Shown piece after piece: positions 35,344-45,106 of a stretch of 64,000 bases of DNA (within the stretch, counting starts at the first letter, position 1; every line of letters starts with the position of its first letter). The position numbers and the translations under genes were made by a program. Under the pieces are notes generated by a model. The model searched no databases. It saw nothing but the letters and a program-made list of their open reading frames with translations, and was not told the origin of the DNA. This stretch comes from Saprospiraceae bacterium (GTDB taxonomy: Bacteria; Bacteroidota; Bacteroidia; Chitinophagales; Saprospiraceae), in the NCBI GenBank assembly GCA_029212405.1, contig JARGNR010000014.1, positions 25,808-89,807 of the forward strand. Reading direction: 5' to 3'.

Positions 35344-37689
35344 ATGAAACAGGTTGTATTCATTTTCTCTATCTTAAGTCTATGTTTATATTTTCCTTAT
35401 AGTATTCAAGCACAAAATGTGGGTATAAATACCACATTGCCTTCCGCTCGATTACATGTAAAAGGGAACACGTTTATACATGAAACATTAAAACCAAAAT
35501 TTGAAGAAGGTACATTTGCTCCAGGAACGAACACTGGAGATGTAGATTGGTACATTACAGAAACAGATGCTTTCTCAGGAACCAAATCTATAAAATGTCC
35601 TCTGCTATTGAATCAAGGGGATCAAGCTGTACTGGAGTTTAACTTTACGCAAGCACATCAGAAGAGCGTAACAATAGAGTTTTATTATAAGTATATAGAT
35701 GCTGGTACTGCATTATTTGGAATATCTACAAATGAAGGAGATTATTTTCCTCCAGAGACACCCTCATCATGGAAATATTTTTCGACTACATATACCAGTA
35801 GTGGGACTGAAAATGTATTAAAAATTAAAGTTTCCGCTACACAAAATGAAGCGACACCACTGATCCTTGTGGATGACTTAAAAGTAATGTATGAAGATGG
35901 ACAAGCTTTAAAGATTGAGGATGGAAATCAAGGCGAAGGATATATACTTGAAAGTGACAATTTGGGACATGTGAAATGGGTCGATTTACGGTCGGAAATA
36001 GAGCAAAATATTGATCAAGCTATTTTGGATGAAGCTCAACAACTCCATTTCAGTGAAACCAATTCAGAATTGAGTATTTCAGAAGGGAATACTGTATGAA
36101 TTGCGGCTCTTCAAAATAGTTCGGGACGTACATTTAAGTTGGATGGTTTCACACTGACTGGAGATCCTGGGTTGTCCATTGATATTCCTAATATAAATTC
36201 TTCTACATCTCGTTTTTATTACAATAGTACGAATGGTCAATTTATTAGAGGAAGATATTTGGCTACTCCTACATTTGGTAATTTTGCAACGAGTTGGGGG
36301 TGGTATAGTTTTCCGACAGGAGATCGATCGACGGCATTTGGAGAAAATACACAAGCATCAGGTTTAAGGTCGACAGCATGGGGTGATAACAACTTGGCCT
36401 CTGGCGAAAATAGTACTTCTTGGGGATTTGAGAATACTTCAAGTGGTTTTGGTTCTACTACCTGGGGAACATTAAATGTGGCAAATACATCCTATACCAC
36501 TGCTTTTGGAAATAATAATACGGTATCGGCTTTATTAGCTACTGGTTTTGGACAGTCCAATACTGTAGCTGGGCAATTTGGAATGGTCTGGGGGCAAAAT
36601 AACGCTGTAGATGTTGAGAGTTCATTTTCAACGGTCTGGGGAAATGAAAATACAGTAGAAGGGGGAGTTCATTCGACGGTCTGGGGAAGCAATAATGAAT
36701 CCAACGGGAGTTACAATACTATTAGTGGAGAGAATAATGTAGCTAACTCTAATTTTAGTAGTCTTCTAGGTAATAATCTTGTGACATCTACGGATAATGA
36801 AATAGCGTTAGGTACATATAATCAATCAGCCGCTTATTATGGTAGGCTTTTTTCGGTTGGGAATGGGTATAGTGAAGAAACAAGAAGTAATGCATTCACG
36901 ATATTGGCACAAGGCGAAGTTGGGATAGGGACCGATTTGCCGGAAACAAATTTGCATATTTATGATGACAGTGCATATTCTACGGAGTTGCGGGTTGAAT
37001 CTGCAAATAATGAAGCACGGATGATGATATTGGGAGAAACAGATGCATCAATATTACTCAATAGTTCAAATGAATCACATATCAATTTAAATGGAGGTGA
37101 AGAAAGCGGAATTTTCTTTGGGACGATACAGTCGACTAATAGCCAAGGAATCGTATATGACGATGAAAGTAATTTAACATCAATTTTTAATAGAATTTTT
37201 ATAAAAAATGGGAACGTAGGGATAGAGAATGATAACCCATCTTATGATTTAGATATGCAGTATAACGATGCTGCACAGCCTGGATCTTCCTCTTGGAAGG
37301 TATCGTCGGATCGAAGATTGAAGAAAGACATTATTCCATTTACGGATGGTTTAAGTATTGTTAATGCGATTGATCCCGTATGGTTTACATATAATGGGCT
37401 CGCAGGGCTTCCACAAGAAACATACGTAGGCACAATTGCTCAAGAATTAGCGAAAGTATCTCCATATATGGTGGGTACGTATGAGTACATTGAAGAAGAT
37501 GGATCGATTACAGAATACCATGATGTAGACTATGGCGCAATCGACTTTGTTTTGATTAATGCGATCAAAGAACAACAAACATTGATCACTACACAGCAGG
37601 AGAAAATTGATGATTTGGAAGCACAACTTGCAAGTCAGCAGGCACAATTAGATGCGATTTTTAGTCAGTTGGATGCGGGAAAGAAGTAG
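35344..37689 (+). pseudogene. Tail-fibre-like adhesin with S74 chaperone domain, interrupted by one in-frame TGA
   Basis: A signal peptide and NVGINTTLP start at 35344. The frame stops at TGA 36097-36099 after 251 residues, but the same frame continues without a gap (IAALQNSSGRTFKLDGFTL) to 37689, giving about 780 codons in all. The first part has a carbohydrate-binding-like domain (VTIEFYYKYIDAG). The second has adhesin head repeats of the YadA type (GDRSTAFGENTQASGLRS, STTWGTLN, TTAFGNNNTVS), then a Peptidase_S74 intramolecular chaperone (SSDRRLKKDIIPFTDGL ... YVGTIAQELAK) and a coiled-coil end. The phrase before the stop, SISEGNTV, is normally followed by a residue and a hydrophobic stretch, so the TGA is most simply a nonsense mutation. 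Two separate genes are unlikely because the second half lacks a signal peptide. Confidence 0.7.
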
Positions 37690-37939
37690 AGATTTTGAAA
37701 GTCGCCCACCAGCTATCCCATTAGGCGGAGAGATTCCTCCATATGCAAATTTGGATGATGTGAATGCATTAAATTCATTGATTACCAAATATGTTGGACC
37801 AGATCTTATCGTACATATATCTTGGATTTTGGATAATTTTGGTGATTTTGATAAAATCAAATCCTTTTTAGATCAATCATTAATCAAAAGGAAAAAACAA
37901 GAATGTGTCCTCAAATTATATATGGCGATTTTATTCTAA
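37652..37939 (+). pseudogene. Possible gene fragment downstream of the adhesin
   Basis: A frame different from the adhesin reads RPPAIPLGGEIPPYANLDDV and then a plausible helical stretch (LNSLITKYVGPDLIVHISWI) to a stop at 37939, abutting the end of the minus-strand outer-membrane gene. It has no start of its own outside the adhesin. It could be the C-terminal piece of a lost gene or a chance frame; I do not recognise it. Confidence 0.25.
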
Positions 37940-38556
37940 AAAATGTAAGAATAAACAACTGAAGCAGTGAAAATATCACCCAAATCTTGTGTATTAAGAG
38001 TACTATCATACTCGCCACTTACTTGGGCTCCAACGACTATACCCAATCTGGATTCAACCCAATCTAAGTGATCTGGAAGATTAATTAAAAGACCAATTTG
38101 GAATTGAGCTCCTATGCCCGAACCTTCATACACATCTTCTACAGTAGTGCTGAGATATTGAAATTCATCCTTCCTGATCTGTTCCCAGAAAAACCCACCG
38201 TTGGCATAGAATTCAAAATGCTCTGTAAATGGATGGATCATGGTCAATAAAACGGGAATTCTTAATGAAGTCCTTCTATGGAAGAAATCTCCATTGGAAT
38301 TGAAACCATTTCCAGATAGTCTACTAAACCCCATCCCCGTGCCAAACCCAAATAATTTGCCAAAATCAAAGTTAAGTAATGCGTTAAATTCTTGTGTTCT
38401 GAAATTGTAATCTGGTTCGTTAGAATTATCGGCTACTCCAAATCCCAGACCATACATTGCCATCACATCGAGTCTAAAATCTTGCTTTTCTTGTGCTTGG
38501 ATGGAATGGAAAGAGAGCGAGCATAGAAGAACTAAAAGGCAAGGATATTTTTTCAT
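37936..38556 (-). CDS. Outer-membrane beta-barrel protein (PorT-like)
   Basis: A 206-residue protein with a signal peptide (1-21, LLVLLCSLSFHSIQAQ) and a barrel body with alternating residues: DVMAMYGLGFGVAD, LFGFGTGMGFSRLS, LRIPVLLTMIHP, FYANGGFFWEQI, AQFQIGLLINLP, ending FTASVVYSYIF with a terminal Phe typical of Bam substrates. Length and layout match the eight-strand outer-membrane proteins common in Bacteroidota. Function is unknown; it is convergent with the adhesin remnants and has a long upstream region. Confidence 0.8.
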   Translation of the reverse strand: MKKYPCLLVLLCSLSFHSIQAQEKQDFRLDVMAMYGLGFGVADNSNEPDYNFRTQEFNALLNFDFGKLFGFGTGMGFSRLSGNGFNSNGDFFHRRTSLRIPVLLTMIHPFTEHFEFYANGGFFWEQIRKDEFQYLSTTVEDVYEGSGIGAQFQIGLLINLPDHLDWVESRLGIVVGAQVSGEYDSTLNTQDLGDIFTASVVYSYIF

Positions 38557-39075
38557 ATTACTTTTATCAATTTTAAATAGTGAATTGCAGATTGGAATGA
38601 GATAGAGTGAGGCTTGTTAGAAGAACTCTACAATCACGTAACATAAAAATTGCAATTGTAGTTGACAAAGGTATTTTTTTTTGGAACACTAAAGAACTTT
38701 TGATCGATAGCATGGTGATCGGATTGATCTTCTTAAAGTTTTATGTGTAAGAACAGGCGCAGCTATTTCAAGAGCCGCATCAACCGTATCTAAAGCGAAA
38801 CATACCTATCTATTGGCATTTCGTGACATATAATTATTATTTGTTGGTCACCAATGTGAAAACTATTACAATAATAAAGAGGAAGAGGTGTAGGTGAAAA
38901 TGTGATAACTGTAACGTATTTATGCACAAATAAATAGTAATTCTACGTTGCATTTGCACGTAGAATTACGGATTATAATCTGCGAATAGAGTAATATATT
39001 TATAGTTTTATATTAAATCAGGACAGAAATTTTCAATAGTTTTTATAACAAAATATAACACTGTACTTCAAACGC
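38557..39075. other. Intergenic region upstream of the helicase fusion
   Basis: This 519-nt divergent region has no convincing gene. A 40-codon stretch (38708-38832, reading DRIDLLKVLCVRTGAAISRA) may be a coding relic but has no start. The main signal is the perfect inverted repeat at 38937-38969. I saw no exact TAnnTTTG promoter for the helicase gene. Confidence 0.4.
38937..38969. promoter_or_regulatory. Perfect 12-bp inverted repeat upstream of the exonuclease-RecQ-UvrD gene
   Basis: GTAATTCTACGT (38937-38948) and ACGTAGAATTAC (38958-38969) are exact reverse complements around a 9-nt centre. It ends 106 nt before the helicase ATG. It could be an operator or a leader hairpin; the absence of a U-tract argues against a plain terminator. 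Confidence 0.5.
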
Positions 39076-42000
39076 ATGCCAAACAATGTACTTTATCTAG
39101 ATATTGAAACTTCTCAAAAAGGGAAAGTATTGGATATTGGTGCTTTGTTGGATAGGCAAGAATTTCATGGTCGGGAAGTAGGAAAACTAAAAGAATTGAT
39201 AATTGAATCCCAATATATCTGCGGCCATAACATCATAGCACATGATATTCCTATCTTAAAAAAGAGCATCTCTTCTAATCATTTTGATGGCAAAATTTAT
39301 ATTGATACATTACTTTGGTCTCCTATTTTATTTAGCAATAACCCCTATCACAAACTGGTAAAAGCGTACAAAATTGTCAATGAATCCGAGTATAATAATC
39401 CGCTCTCTGACTGTAAACTTACCCAGCAATTATTATTAGATGAATTGAATGCCTTTGAATCTTTGGATTCTAGTTTTCAACAAATTATAGCAGTTCTCTT
39501 GACGTCTTCAGAATCCTATTCAGGATTTTTTAAACTATTAAATTTTAAGATTCTATCAATCAATGTAAACGTTGAAATACGCAACCTTTTAGATGGTAAA
39601 ATATGTCATTACGTTCAACTAGAGAGTTTTATAGAGGATTATCCGGTAGAATTGGTGTATGCCATTTCGTTAATTAATACCAGTGAGGATAACTCCATTT
39701 TACCGCAGTGGGTGAATAATGAATTTCCAAAAACACAAGAAATAATTCATGCACTTCGATTTCATTCATGTACCAAACCAGATTGCCATTATTGTACTTC
39801 TTATCTAAACCCCCAAAAAGCACTATTCACCTATTTTGGGTACAATGAATTTAGAAGTTTTGATGATAATGAAACGATTAGTCTACAAGAAAAAACGGTG
39901 CGTGCTGGATTAAGTCCAAGGTCATTCGTAGCGGTATTTCCAACTGGAGGAGGTAAGTCCTTAACGTTCCAATTGCCTGCATTGATAAAGGGGGCATCAA
40001 CTCGACAGTTGACGGTAGTTATTTCTCCACTTGTTTCGCTCATGAAGGATCAAGTTGAAAACTTGGAAGAGCGGTTTGGAATTACAAAATCAGCAGCAAT
40101 TAATGGATTATTGTCCCCACTTGAGAGGCAGGAAGCTATTGAAAGAGTAGAAAGAGGCGACATCCAATTGTTATACATTTCTCCTGAGTCTCTTCGTTCA
40201 AGGACAATTTTAAGAATTCTCAACAATCGATCTATTGCCCGTTTTGTGATTGATGAGGCGCACTGTTTTTCCTCTTGGGGACAAGATTTTCGAGTAGACT
40301 ATCTCTATATAGCGGACTTTATTTTGACACTTGAAGAGAATATGTTGACTGGAAGGATTCCTGTCTCTTGTTTTACGGCTACCGCAAAACCTCAAGTCAT
40401 AGAGGATATTAAAAACTATTTTCAAAAAAAGTTAGGCCTTCAATTAGAAGAATACGTGACGAGGGCTAGCCGTACAAATTTGCATTATGAAGTGATTGAC
40501 ATCGAAAATCTAGAGGATAAAAAGCCAACTCTTCTTTCCTTGCTTCACAAATGTGAAATGCCGACCATAATTTATGCTTCTCGAACTAAAAAAGTGGAAG
40601 AACTCCAGACTTCATTAACTAGAGCAGGTTACGAGTCGACCTATTTTCATGGAAAACTGGAGAAAGAAGAAAAAAAACAAAACATGAATGATTTCATGCA
40701 GGGGCATAAAGATCTAATTGTAGCCACATCTGCTTTTGGGATGGGAGTGGATAAAGACGATGTCAAAACAGTAATCCACTATAATATTTCGGATTCATTA
40801 GAGAATTATGTGCAGGAGGCTGGACGAGCAGGAAGAAATGAAAAAATTCAAGCAAAATGTTATGTGTTATACAATGAAAATGATCTAAACAAACATTTTA
40901 GCTTGCTGCGCCAAACCCAAATTAATTTAAAAGAAGTACAACAAATATGGCAAGGGATTAAAAATCTTTCAAAATTTAGATTGAAACAAAAAATAAGCAA
41001 ATCGGCTTTAGAAATTGCCAAATATGCGGGTTGGGACACTGAACTAAGAGAATTGGATACTCGAGTGAGAATGTCGATCTCTGCGCTGGAGAATAAGGGA
41101 TTCCTAAAGAGGACACAGAACAGTGTCAGTGTATTTGCAGACAGCCTTTTGGTGCCCAATATTGCCAAGGCAATCCAAATCATTAACAATAGTAACCAGT
41201 TATCGGAAAATCAACGAACACAATGTATCCGTGTATTACAAAGAATAGTAAAAGATGAAGTATGCCGTATTGACTTTTTGGCAGAAATATTAGGATTAAA
41301 CCTTCTAGATATTCGAGAGGTTATTGAGCACTTAAGAGAACATAAAATTCTTGGTGATGCCAGAGATTTGACAGCATTTCTCAATTTGGTAAAGTCAAAA
41401 AATAATTCGAAACAAACGCTTCAAAGGTATCTTAAATTAGAAAAAGCGTTAGCCAATCAAATTCCGAAAGACATCAAGATTTCATTGAGGCAATTGAATC
41501 AAAATCTCATTGATGCAGGGGTAGAACTCAGCACAATTGATGCAATTTTAAACGTATTAAACTATTGGGAGATTCGGAATTTCATAAAAAAGAAGCGGAT
41601 TGATAGAGAAAATAATGTGTACCATATTCGTGTAAAAAGTGCTGAAATAATTGCTCAGGATATTTTTTGGCGCCATGAGTTATGCATTGATATTTATCAG
41701 CTGTTGGTTCAATTTCAAAAAGAAAGAGAAGAAGAATCACAAAATCACGATAGAAAGTCGCTTCCGGTTCGATTTTCAATGCTGGAACTTAAGCAATCCA
41801 ATATCTTAATGGGCACGGTCAAAGAAAAAGATCTAAAACGATATGAAAAAGCGCTTTTATACCTCAACAAGATCAAGTCTATCCAACTAGAAGGTGGATT
41901 TATGGTGTTCTACAATCGTTTAAATATTGAAGATATAAATAGAACGAAAAAGGTATTTACGAAGTCTGATTTTGAAGACATAGAAAATCATTACCAGCAT

Positions 42001-43911
42001 AAAACCGAACAAATTCATATTGTTGGGGAGTATGCGAAAAGGAGATTGCAAAATTATGAATCGGCTTTACTGTTTGTAAACGATTATTTTAGTCTTGAAT
42101 ACAAAGAATTTTTGAGTAAATATTTTCCCAGACGAATCGGAGAAATTAGAAAACCACTCACCCCATCTCGATTGAAAAAGATCATTGGAGAGTTGGATAC
42201 GGATCAATCTAGAATTGTCAACGACGGGCAATCAAAAAACATTCTTGTACTAGCAGGGCCAGGGAGTGGAAAGACGAAGGTGCTCGTGCATAAAATTGCA
42301 AGTCTATTGTTGTTAGAAGATATTAAACCTGAACAATTTTTGATGCTTACTTTCTCTAAAGCAGCTTCATTAGAATTTAAATCAAGGGCTTTGCAATTGG
42401 TACCCGAATATGCTGGTTTTATAAAAATCACAACGTTTCATGGATTCTGTTTCCAGCTTTTGGGCGTGTTGGGCAATTTGGAAAAATCAGCTAATGTAAT
42501 TACCCAATGTATAGAAGCAATTCAATCTGAAGAAATAGAAATAGATTCTATTGAAAATAAGAGTGTGTTGTTATTGGATGAATTTCAGGATGTCAACCTT
42601 GAAGAATGGAAATTGGTTCAAACCATTATACAGAAAGCGGGTAATATTCGTGTCATTGCAGTAGGTGATGATGATCAAAACATTTACAAATTTCGTGGAT
42701 CTTCCAATGAATATATGCAAGAATTTGCGACTTCATTAAATGCAACTAGATATACACTTGTTAAAAATTATAGAAGTAATGCTACTATTGTCAAATTTAA
42801 TAATCAATGGCTTAAACGGATACCCAATCGATTGAAAACGGATATGTTAGAAGCAGTGCGAACTGGGTCAAAAAATAAGATTCAAATTGTGCGCTACTCC
42901 TCTTCTTTCTTAGAGAAACCGCTAGTAGATAGAATAATTGAGGATGATTATCAGGGAACAAGAGTGGTATTGGTGCGAACCAACGATGAAGCTTTGATGA
43001 TGAATACACTATTAAAAGATGCAGGTCAAAAAACTAAGTTGGTCACAGGAATGGAAGGATTTAGTTTAGGTCATTTATATGAATTAAGAACCTTTACGGA
43101 ATATCTTTCATTGCATAAAAATGATTCGGGACTTATTTTAGATAAGATATGGAACAATGCAAAAAGACATTTTCATAAAATTCACGAAAAAAGTGTGCAT
43201 TATAATCTTTGTAAGAAAACTATTTTAAAATTTGAAGGGGCATTTAGTAAGCAAAAGCTATTAATGGAATGGTTTGAATATATCCGAGAAATAAAAGTAG
43301 AGGATATTATAAACGCGGATCGGAATGTCATTATTATTTCCACCATGCACAAATCTAAAGGTAAAGAATTTGATCATGTCTATTTGCTGTTGGATAACTA
43401 TAATGCACAAAGTACCGAATCCAAACGGCTATTTTATGTAGCTTGTTCTAGAGCAAAAGTGAATCTACAAATTCATGCGAATGTATCTTACTTTGATCAT
43501 ATGGATGAAATGTTAGTGGAGTACGAGGAGAATAAAGCAACGACAAGGCCTCCTAATTATTTTGAAATTATACTGGGACATAAAGACATTAACCTAGCAT
43601 CTCAAAAATATCCCAGCACAAAGAGGAATATAAATTTGTTAAAATCTAGTGATGCATTACAATTAGGAGGTGTACAGTTTGAAGCAAATACTGCATTGGG
43701 TTTGGATAATTTAGGAGGTAAAAATGTCTTGCTTTTTTCAAAGAAGTTCATAGATGGGAAGTATGAAAAGTATCTCAAAAAGTACTACCATTTGATTAGT
43801 GCAAAAGTCGAGTACTTGGTGTATTGGTATGATAAAGAAGATGATAAGGAATATAAGATTGTATTGCCAAGAGTGCGTTTTGAAAAAATGCGGACTATAA
43901 CTAAAGAATAG
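39076..43911 (+). CDS. Triple fusion: DEDD-type 3'-5' exonuclease, RecQ helicase and UvrD/Rep-type helicase
   Basis: A 1,611-residue protein. Residues 1-130 form a DEDD exonuclease-like domain (VLYLDIETSQKG with Asp9 and Glu11; YICGHNIIAHDIPIL; a later Asp in NNPLSDCKLTQQ). About 260-620 is a RecQ core: Walker A PTGGGKS (Lys294), DEAH box VIDEAHCFSSWGQDFR (393-396) and motif VI QEAGRAGRN (580-588). About 620-1020 holds winged-helix-like segments without an evident RecQ zinc cluster. About 1040-1480 is a superfamily 1A helicase: LAGPGSGKTK (Lys1066), TTFHGFCF, LLLDEFQDV (Asp1168/Glu1169), GDDDQNIYKFRGS and VACSRAK (1456-1461). The last 130 residues are uncharacterised. All three catalytic sites look intact. 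Such fusions suggest processing of branched or stalled DNA, in repair or anti-phage defence. It is convergent with a small unknown gene. Confidence 0.93.
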   Translation: MPNNVLYLDIETSQKGKVLDIGALLDRQEFHGREVGKLKELIIESQYICGHNIIAHDIPILKKSISSNHFDGKIYIDTLLWSPILFSNNPYHKLVKAYKIVNESEYNNPLSDCKLTQQLLLDELNAFESLDSSFQQIIAVLLTSSESYSGFFKLLNFKILSINVNVEIRNLLDGKICHYVQLESFIEDYPVELVYAISLINTSEDNSILPQWVNNEFPKTQEIIHALRFHSCTKPDCHYCTSYLNPQKALFTYFGYNEFRSFDDNETISLQEKTVRAGLSPRSFVAVFPTGGGKSLTFQLPALIKGASTRQLTVVISPLVSLMKDQVENLEERFGITKSAAINGLLSPLERQEAIERVERGDIQLLYISPESLRSRTILRILNNRSIARFVIDEAHCFSSWGQDFRVDYLYIADFILTLEENMLTGRIPVSCFTATAKPQVIEDIKNYFQKKLGLQLEEYVTRASRTNLHYEVIDIENLEDKKPTLLSLLHKCEMPTIIYASRTKKVEELQTSLTRAGYESTYFHGKLEKEEKKQNMNDFMQGHKDLIVATSAFGMGVDKDDVKTVIHYNISDSLENYVQEAGRAGRNEKIQAKCYVLYNENDLNKHFSLLRQTQINLKEVQQIWQGIKNLSKFRLKQKISKSALEIAKYAGWDTELRELDTRVRMSISALENKGFLKRTQNSVSVFADSLLVPNIAKAIQIINNSNQLSENQRTQCIRVLQRIVKDEVCRIDFLAEILGLNLLDIREVIEHLREHKILGDARDLTAFLNLVKSKNNSKQTLQRYLKLEKALANQIPKDIKISLRQLNQNLIDAGVELSTIDAILNVLNYWEIRNFIKKKRIDRENNVYHIRVKSAEIIAQDIFWRHELCIDIYQLLVQFQKEREEESQNHDRKSLPVRFSMLELKQSNILMGTVKEKDLKRYEKALLYLNKIKSIQLEGGFMVFYNRLNIEDINRTKKVFTKSDFEDIENHYQHKTEQIHIVGEYAKRRLQNYESALLFVNDYFSLEYKEFLSKYFPRRIGEIRKPLTPSRLKKIIGELDTDQSRIVNDGQSKNILVLAGPGSGKTKVLVHKIASLLLLEDIKPEQFLMLTFSKAASLEFKSRALQLVPEYAGFIKITTFHGFCFQLLGVLGNLEKSANVITQCIEAIQSEEIEIDSIENKSVLLLDEFQDVNLEEWKLVQTIIQKAGNIRVIAVGDDDQNIYKFRGSSNEYMQEFATSLNATRYTLVKNYRSNATIVKFNNQWLKRIPNRLKTDMLEAVRTGSKNKIQIVRYSSSFLEKPLVDRIIEDDYQGTRVVLVRTNDEALMMNTLLKDAGQKTKLVTGMEGFSLGHLYELRTFTEYLSLHKNDSGLILDKIWNNAKRHFHKIHEKSVHYNLCKKTILKFEGAFSKQKLLMEWFEYIREIKVEDIINADRNVIIISTMHKSKGKEFDHVYLLLDNYNAQSTESKRLFYVACSRAKVNLQIHANVSYFDHMDEMLVEYEENKATTRPPNYFEIILGHKDINLASQKYPSTKRNINLLKSSDALQLGGVQFEANTALGLDNLGGKNVLLFSKKFIDGKYEKYLKKYYHLISAKVEYLVYWYDKEDDKEYKIVLPRVRFEKMRTITKE

Positions 43912-43936
43912 AAAGTAACTCCTGACGTAAGAAAGG

Positions 43937-43975
43937 TAAAGGGAGCAGTTTTAATTTTGAATGCTACTGCCTTTT
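43937..43975. terminator. Probable bidirectional terminator between the helicase and the small convergent gene
   Basis: AAAGG..GCAGT (from 43938) pairs with ACTGC-CTTT (43966-43974) with a small bulge, and T5 follows on the plus strand while an A-run precedes it for the minus strand. It overlaps the last codons of the minus-strand gene. The stem is short, so this is a moderate call. Confidence 0.4.
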
Positions 43976-44283
43976 TCAACTTGTATTTCAAATCGAATCT
44001 TTTGTATATCACTACCTTTTGATTTACTCATTGATGAAACACGCACCATTTTTTTAGTCAGACCAGCTAAAAAGGAACGAAATGTTGGATTATTTGCAGT
44101 GGTATTGTAAAGTTTTTTGGCAAGATTGATCTTGAGGTCTTTATTGATTATGTGCTCTTCTGTCTTTAAAATTATCTCAAATGCTTCTTTTTCTAGATCA
44201 TTCAATTGAAATAAAATGGCATCAGCGCTTTCATTTGAAAACACTTGATCATAAAGAATTACAATAGATCTTAACAACTCCAT
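43951..44283 (-). CDS. Small protein of unknown function, convergent with the helicase fusion
   Basis: A 110-residue, mostly helical protein (ILYDQVFSNESADAILFQLN, FEIILKTEEHIINKDLKINL), with a positively charged second half (FLAGLTKKMVRVSSMSKSKG). No signal peptide, membrane helix or known motif is visible. The start ATG at 44283 fits the codon pattern. I do not recognise the family. Its position directly after the exonuclease-RecQ-UvrD gene, tail to tail, may be chance. Confidence 0.55.
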   Translation of the reverse strand: MELLRSIVILYDQVFSNESADAILFQLNDLEKEAFEIILKTEEHIINKDLKINLAKKLYNTTANNPTFRSFLAGLTKKMVRVSSMSKSKGSDIQKIRFEIQVEKGSSIQN

Positions 44284-44339
44284 GTAGTAATTTTTTAATC
44301 ATGTATAAAACCAAGTCATCAATTTTTTTAAATCGCTAC

Positions 44340-44870
44340 GTATTTGATGATGATTTTACATTGGATACAACAGGAAAGCAATCCTCATCTAGATCAATTT
44401 TTTGGCACTTCCCATCATAACAGTATGGTTAAAGGGGATGACTATTATCTTTTGGAGGAGATAAATGGACAAACGCATAGCCAACCATTGTCCGAAGTAT
44501 ACTTTTTATATAAAATTGATTTGAAAACAGGAGAACCTTTCTGGATCCACTTTGATAATTTTTTTTAAAAAATGTTTCTTTTCTTTTTAGGTTTGCTAGT
44601 GAAGATTTTGGTCTGATAACAAACATTAATGATATCTCCTCATCAAGAATCAAAATATCTACTAATCCAGTACAAAACTACCTCAAGTTGGACAATATAG
44701 ACGATACGGAAATTAATGCAATTGAAATACTTAATGTCGCTGGTCTTAGTTTTCCGCATGAAAATTTTGTTGGTAGTGAACTTTATGTGGGGCATGTACA
44801 AGTAGGGTGCTATTATTTAAGACTAGTTAGCAATAGTATTGTTGAGACCTTTCCATTTATTAAAATCTGA
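44340..44870 (+). pseudogene. Remnant of a T9SS-secreted protein gene
   Basis: Two pieces in different frames survive. The first (to 44568) reads FFGTSHHNSMVKGDDYYLLE and VYFLYKIDLKTGEPFWIHFD, like part of a propeller or PQQ-type repeat protein. The second (from about 44630, ending TGA 44868-44870) reads ISTNPVQNYLKLDNIDDTE, IEILNVAGLSFPHENF and GCYYLRLVSNSIVETF, an unmistakable T9SS type A sorting domain. A frameshift or deletion separates them at about 44570-44620, and no signal peptide remains. Confidence 0.6.
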
Positions 44871-45052
44871 ATTATACGTTTAAATCTTTAAATTCATGCT
44901 CACTAATTTTCACAAAATATAATAATCCCAAGGGATATCCTTTTAATATGGAATGGATAGCAGCAGTAGAATTTATATAAGAGCCATAAAATTCCAAGAA
45001 TAAAGAATTTGGTGAAATTTGTTGCTATTTTGTATTTTCAAATATAAAATGA

Positions 45053-45087
45053 CGTGAGTTTAGCTCGTTTAAAACAGGAAACTCACG
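45053..45087 (+). promoter_or_regulatory. Hairpin in the leader of the hybrid two-component regulator
   Basis: CGTGAGTTT (45053-45061) and AAACTCACG (45079-45087) are exact reverse complements with a 17-nt loop, ending 19 nt before the ATG at 45107. A leader hairpin this close to the start could regulate translation, or the repeat could be an operator. Confidence 0.45.
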
Positions 45088-45106
45088 ATTTGTTCAATTT
45101 TAAAAT

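Noticed and set aside
35344..37689. Tail-fibre-like proteins as evidence of a prophage (also 59144-60235)
   Set aside because: No capsid, portal, terminase, tail-tube or integrase genes are present, and both proteins have signal peptides, which phage structural proteins lack.
30035..37689. Alternative genetic code or stop-codon read-through as the cause of the in-frame stops
   Set aside because: TAA, TAG and TGA all interrupt genes here, and many intact genes in the window end normally with each of them; ordinary decay or sequence error is simpler.
37648..37860. Minus-strand 70-codon frame opposite the fragment after the adhesin
   Set aside because: The plus-strand reading has more protein-like composition; the minus frame has no motif and overlaps the adhesin end.
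38708..38832. Short coding-like stretch before the helicase gene (DRIDLLKVLCVRTGAAISRA)
   Set aside because: Only about 40 codons, no start codon and no recognised motif; may be a relic but cannot be supported.
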